Of a DNA stretch of 5,545 nt, positions 4,863 through 5,545 are shown one piece after another. Numbering within the stretch: the stretch's first letter is position 1; every line of letters starts with the position of its first letter. The stretch is from NCBI GenBank assembly GCA_002685415.1, contig NYXO01000024.1, forward strand, positions 1 through 5,545. The letters are read 5' to 3'. The notes under the pieces are model-generated. The model was not told the DNA's origin. It searched no databases and saw nothing but the letters and a program-made list of their open reading frames with translations. The translations under genes and the position numbers were made by a program. Source of the stretch: Methanobacteriota archaeon. GTDB taxonomy: Archaea; Thermoplasmatota; Poseidoniia; Poseidoniales; Thalassarchaeaceae.

Positions 4863-5545
4863 ATGAAATATCCCAAAGTAAGTATCAAAGCGAGAAGGCC
4901 TAAGAGAAGAGTTAGAGGTGAGGTGTTGAGTCTAGGGAATAACGAGCGAAGAATGCTTCGAGCATTACTTTCAGACACCTCGCGCAATTGGACGCTTTCA
5001 GAAATTCTAGAGGCAACGAAATGGACTGATCAAGTCCATGTTGCAGGCGCAGGACAGGCGTTAAACGAGGCGGGACTAGTAGAAATCACTGAATCCTCAT
5101 CTCGCACAGTTGTACTTGGTCCAGAAGGACTTAATGCTGTAACAAATGGTTTGTTAGAGGCACGAATTTGGAATTGGTTACTACATTCCAAAGAATCAGA
5201 GAGGAATATGCAAGGTTTGTTCTCTGCAGGCTTTGAACGTCAGGAAGCCGGACCCGGTGTCGGGCTTCTGAAATCATTAGGAGTTAAGATAGAGGCTGGG
5301 TCCTTTGTTTGGCAAGATCGAGAAGAGGTTTCTGCAACTATAGAAAATCGAACGTCATTCATCAATAGTTTAGCAGAAACGGCACAAGATGCAGATACTC
5401 TTGACGCCTCACTCATAGATCATTTCCAAAATAGGAAGGGCTTGATTGAAATCGAGAATAGCATCACTAGGAATTGGACATTGACTAAGGATGGTGCAGA
5501 ATACAATGTTGAGGATTTAGAAGAAATTGAACAAATTGGTGAGAT
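4863..5545 (+). CDS. pheS: Phenylalanyl-tRNA synthetase alpha chain, N-terminal part (cut by window end)
   Basis: The 227 visible codons correspond to the N-terminal region of the archaeal/eukaryotic-type PheRS alpha chain, which with the beta chain charges tRNA-Phe in the cytoplasm. Three winged-helix-like units are visible. Residues 27-86 run from NERRMLRALL to the wing TVVLGPEG; residues 97-150 are weaker; residues 165-212 end in the wing NWTLTKDGAEY. This stacked arrangement, followed by a segment like the visible LEEIEQIGE, precedes the catalytic domain in archaeal PheS. The catalytic class II motifs lie beyond the edge, so identification rests on the N-terminal part alone. A basic stretch at residues 9-18 (KARRPKRRVR) extends before the first winged helix. 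The start is fixed by abutment to the preceding TGA; the overlapping ATG at 4859 reads into a stop after 14 codons. Confidence 0.82.
   Translation, partial: MKYPKVSIKARRPKRRVRGEVLSLGNNERRMLRALLSDTSRNWTLSEILEATKWTDQVHVAGAGQALNEAGLVEITESSSRTVVLGPEGLNAVTNGLLEARIWNWLLHSKESERNMQGLFSAGFERQEAGPGVGLLKSLGVKIEAGSFVWQDREEVSATIENRTSFINSLAETAQDADTLDASLIDHFQNRKGLIEIENSITRNWTLTKDGAEYNVEDLEEIEQIGE

Noticed and set aside
1..5545. CRISPR arrays, insertion sequences, att sites and phage genes
   Set aside because: No regularly spaced direct repeats, transposase or integrase motifs or long inverted repeats were seen; the tRNA genes are not flanked by a visible duplicated tRNA 3' end.

Overview
The window looks like chromosomal housekeeping DNA from an archaeon, most plausibly a marine Thermoplasmatota relative such as Marine Group II (Poseidoniales). 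That placement is inference from three things. The right-edge gene matches the archaeal/eukaryotic-type phenylalanyl-tRNA synthetase alpha chain, with stacked winged-helix domains at its N-terminus. The two tRNA genes have archaeal-like features, including a U73 discriminator on tRNA-Thr. The genes are very tightly packed, with many short acidic C-termini. No mobile element, CRISPR array or phage-like gene is visible.

Layout. At the left edge is the probable tail of a + strand gene (to 53), then tRNA-Glu(UUC) at 100-177. Two - strand genes follow, probably one operon: a SLOG/DUF2493-like protein (738-1268) and, downstream of it, an NADPH-dependent FMN-reductase-like flavoprotein (201-698). 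Diverging from them is a + strand sulfur-mobilisation operon, sufS (1314-2540), sufE (2594-3019) and sufT (3022-3324). It converges, with a 4-base overlap, on folD on the - strand (3321-4196). Upstream of folD on the same strand is tRNA-Thr(UGU) at 4273-4349. A new + strand unit then begins: a small two-helix membrane protein with a C-terminal zinc ribbon (4458-4862), abutted with no gap by pheS, which runs off the right edge (4863-5545).

How the genes work together. SufS takes sulfur from cysteine as a persulfide, SufE accepts it, and SufT is a DUF59/MIP18-type maturation factor for Fe-S proteins; the SufBCD scaffold is not in the window. FolD supplies one-carbon tetrahydrofolate intermediates. 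tRNA-Glu, tRNA-Thr and PheS belong to translation. The SLOG protein and the flavoprotein are the accessory-looking part. No clearly new multi-gene system is visible. The points most worth a second look are the bacterial-style SufS-SufE pair in an apparent archaeon, two palindromes in the sufS/SLOG divergent promoter region, the SLOG-flavoprotein pair, and the zinc-ribbon membrane protein fused tightly to pheS.
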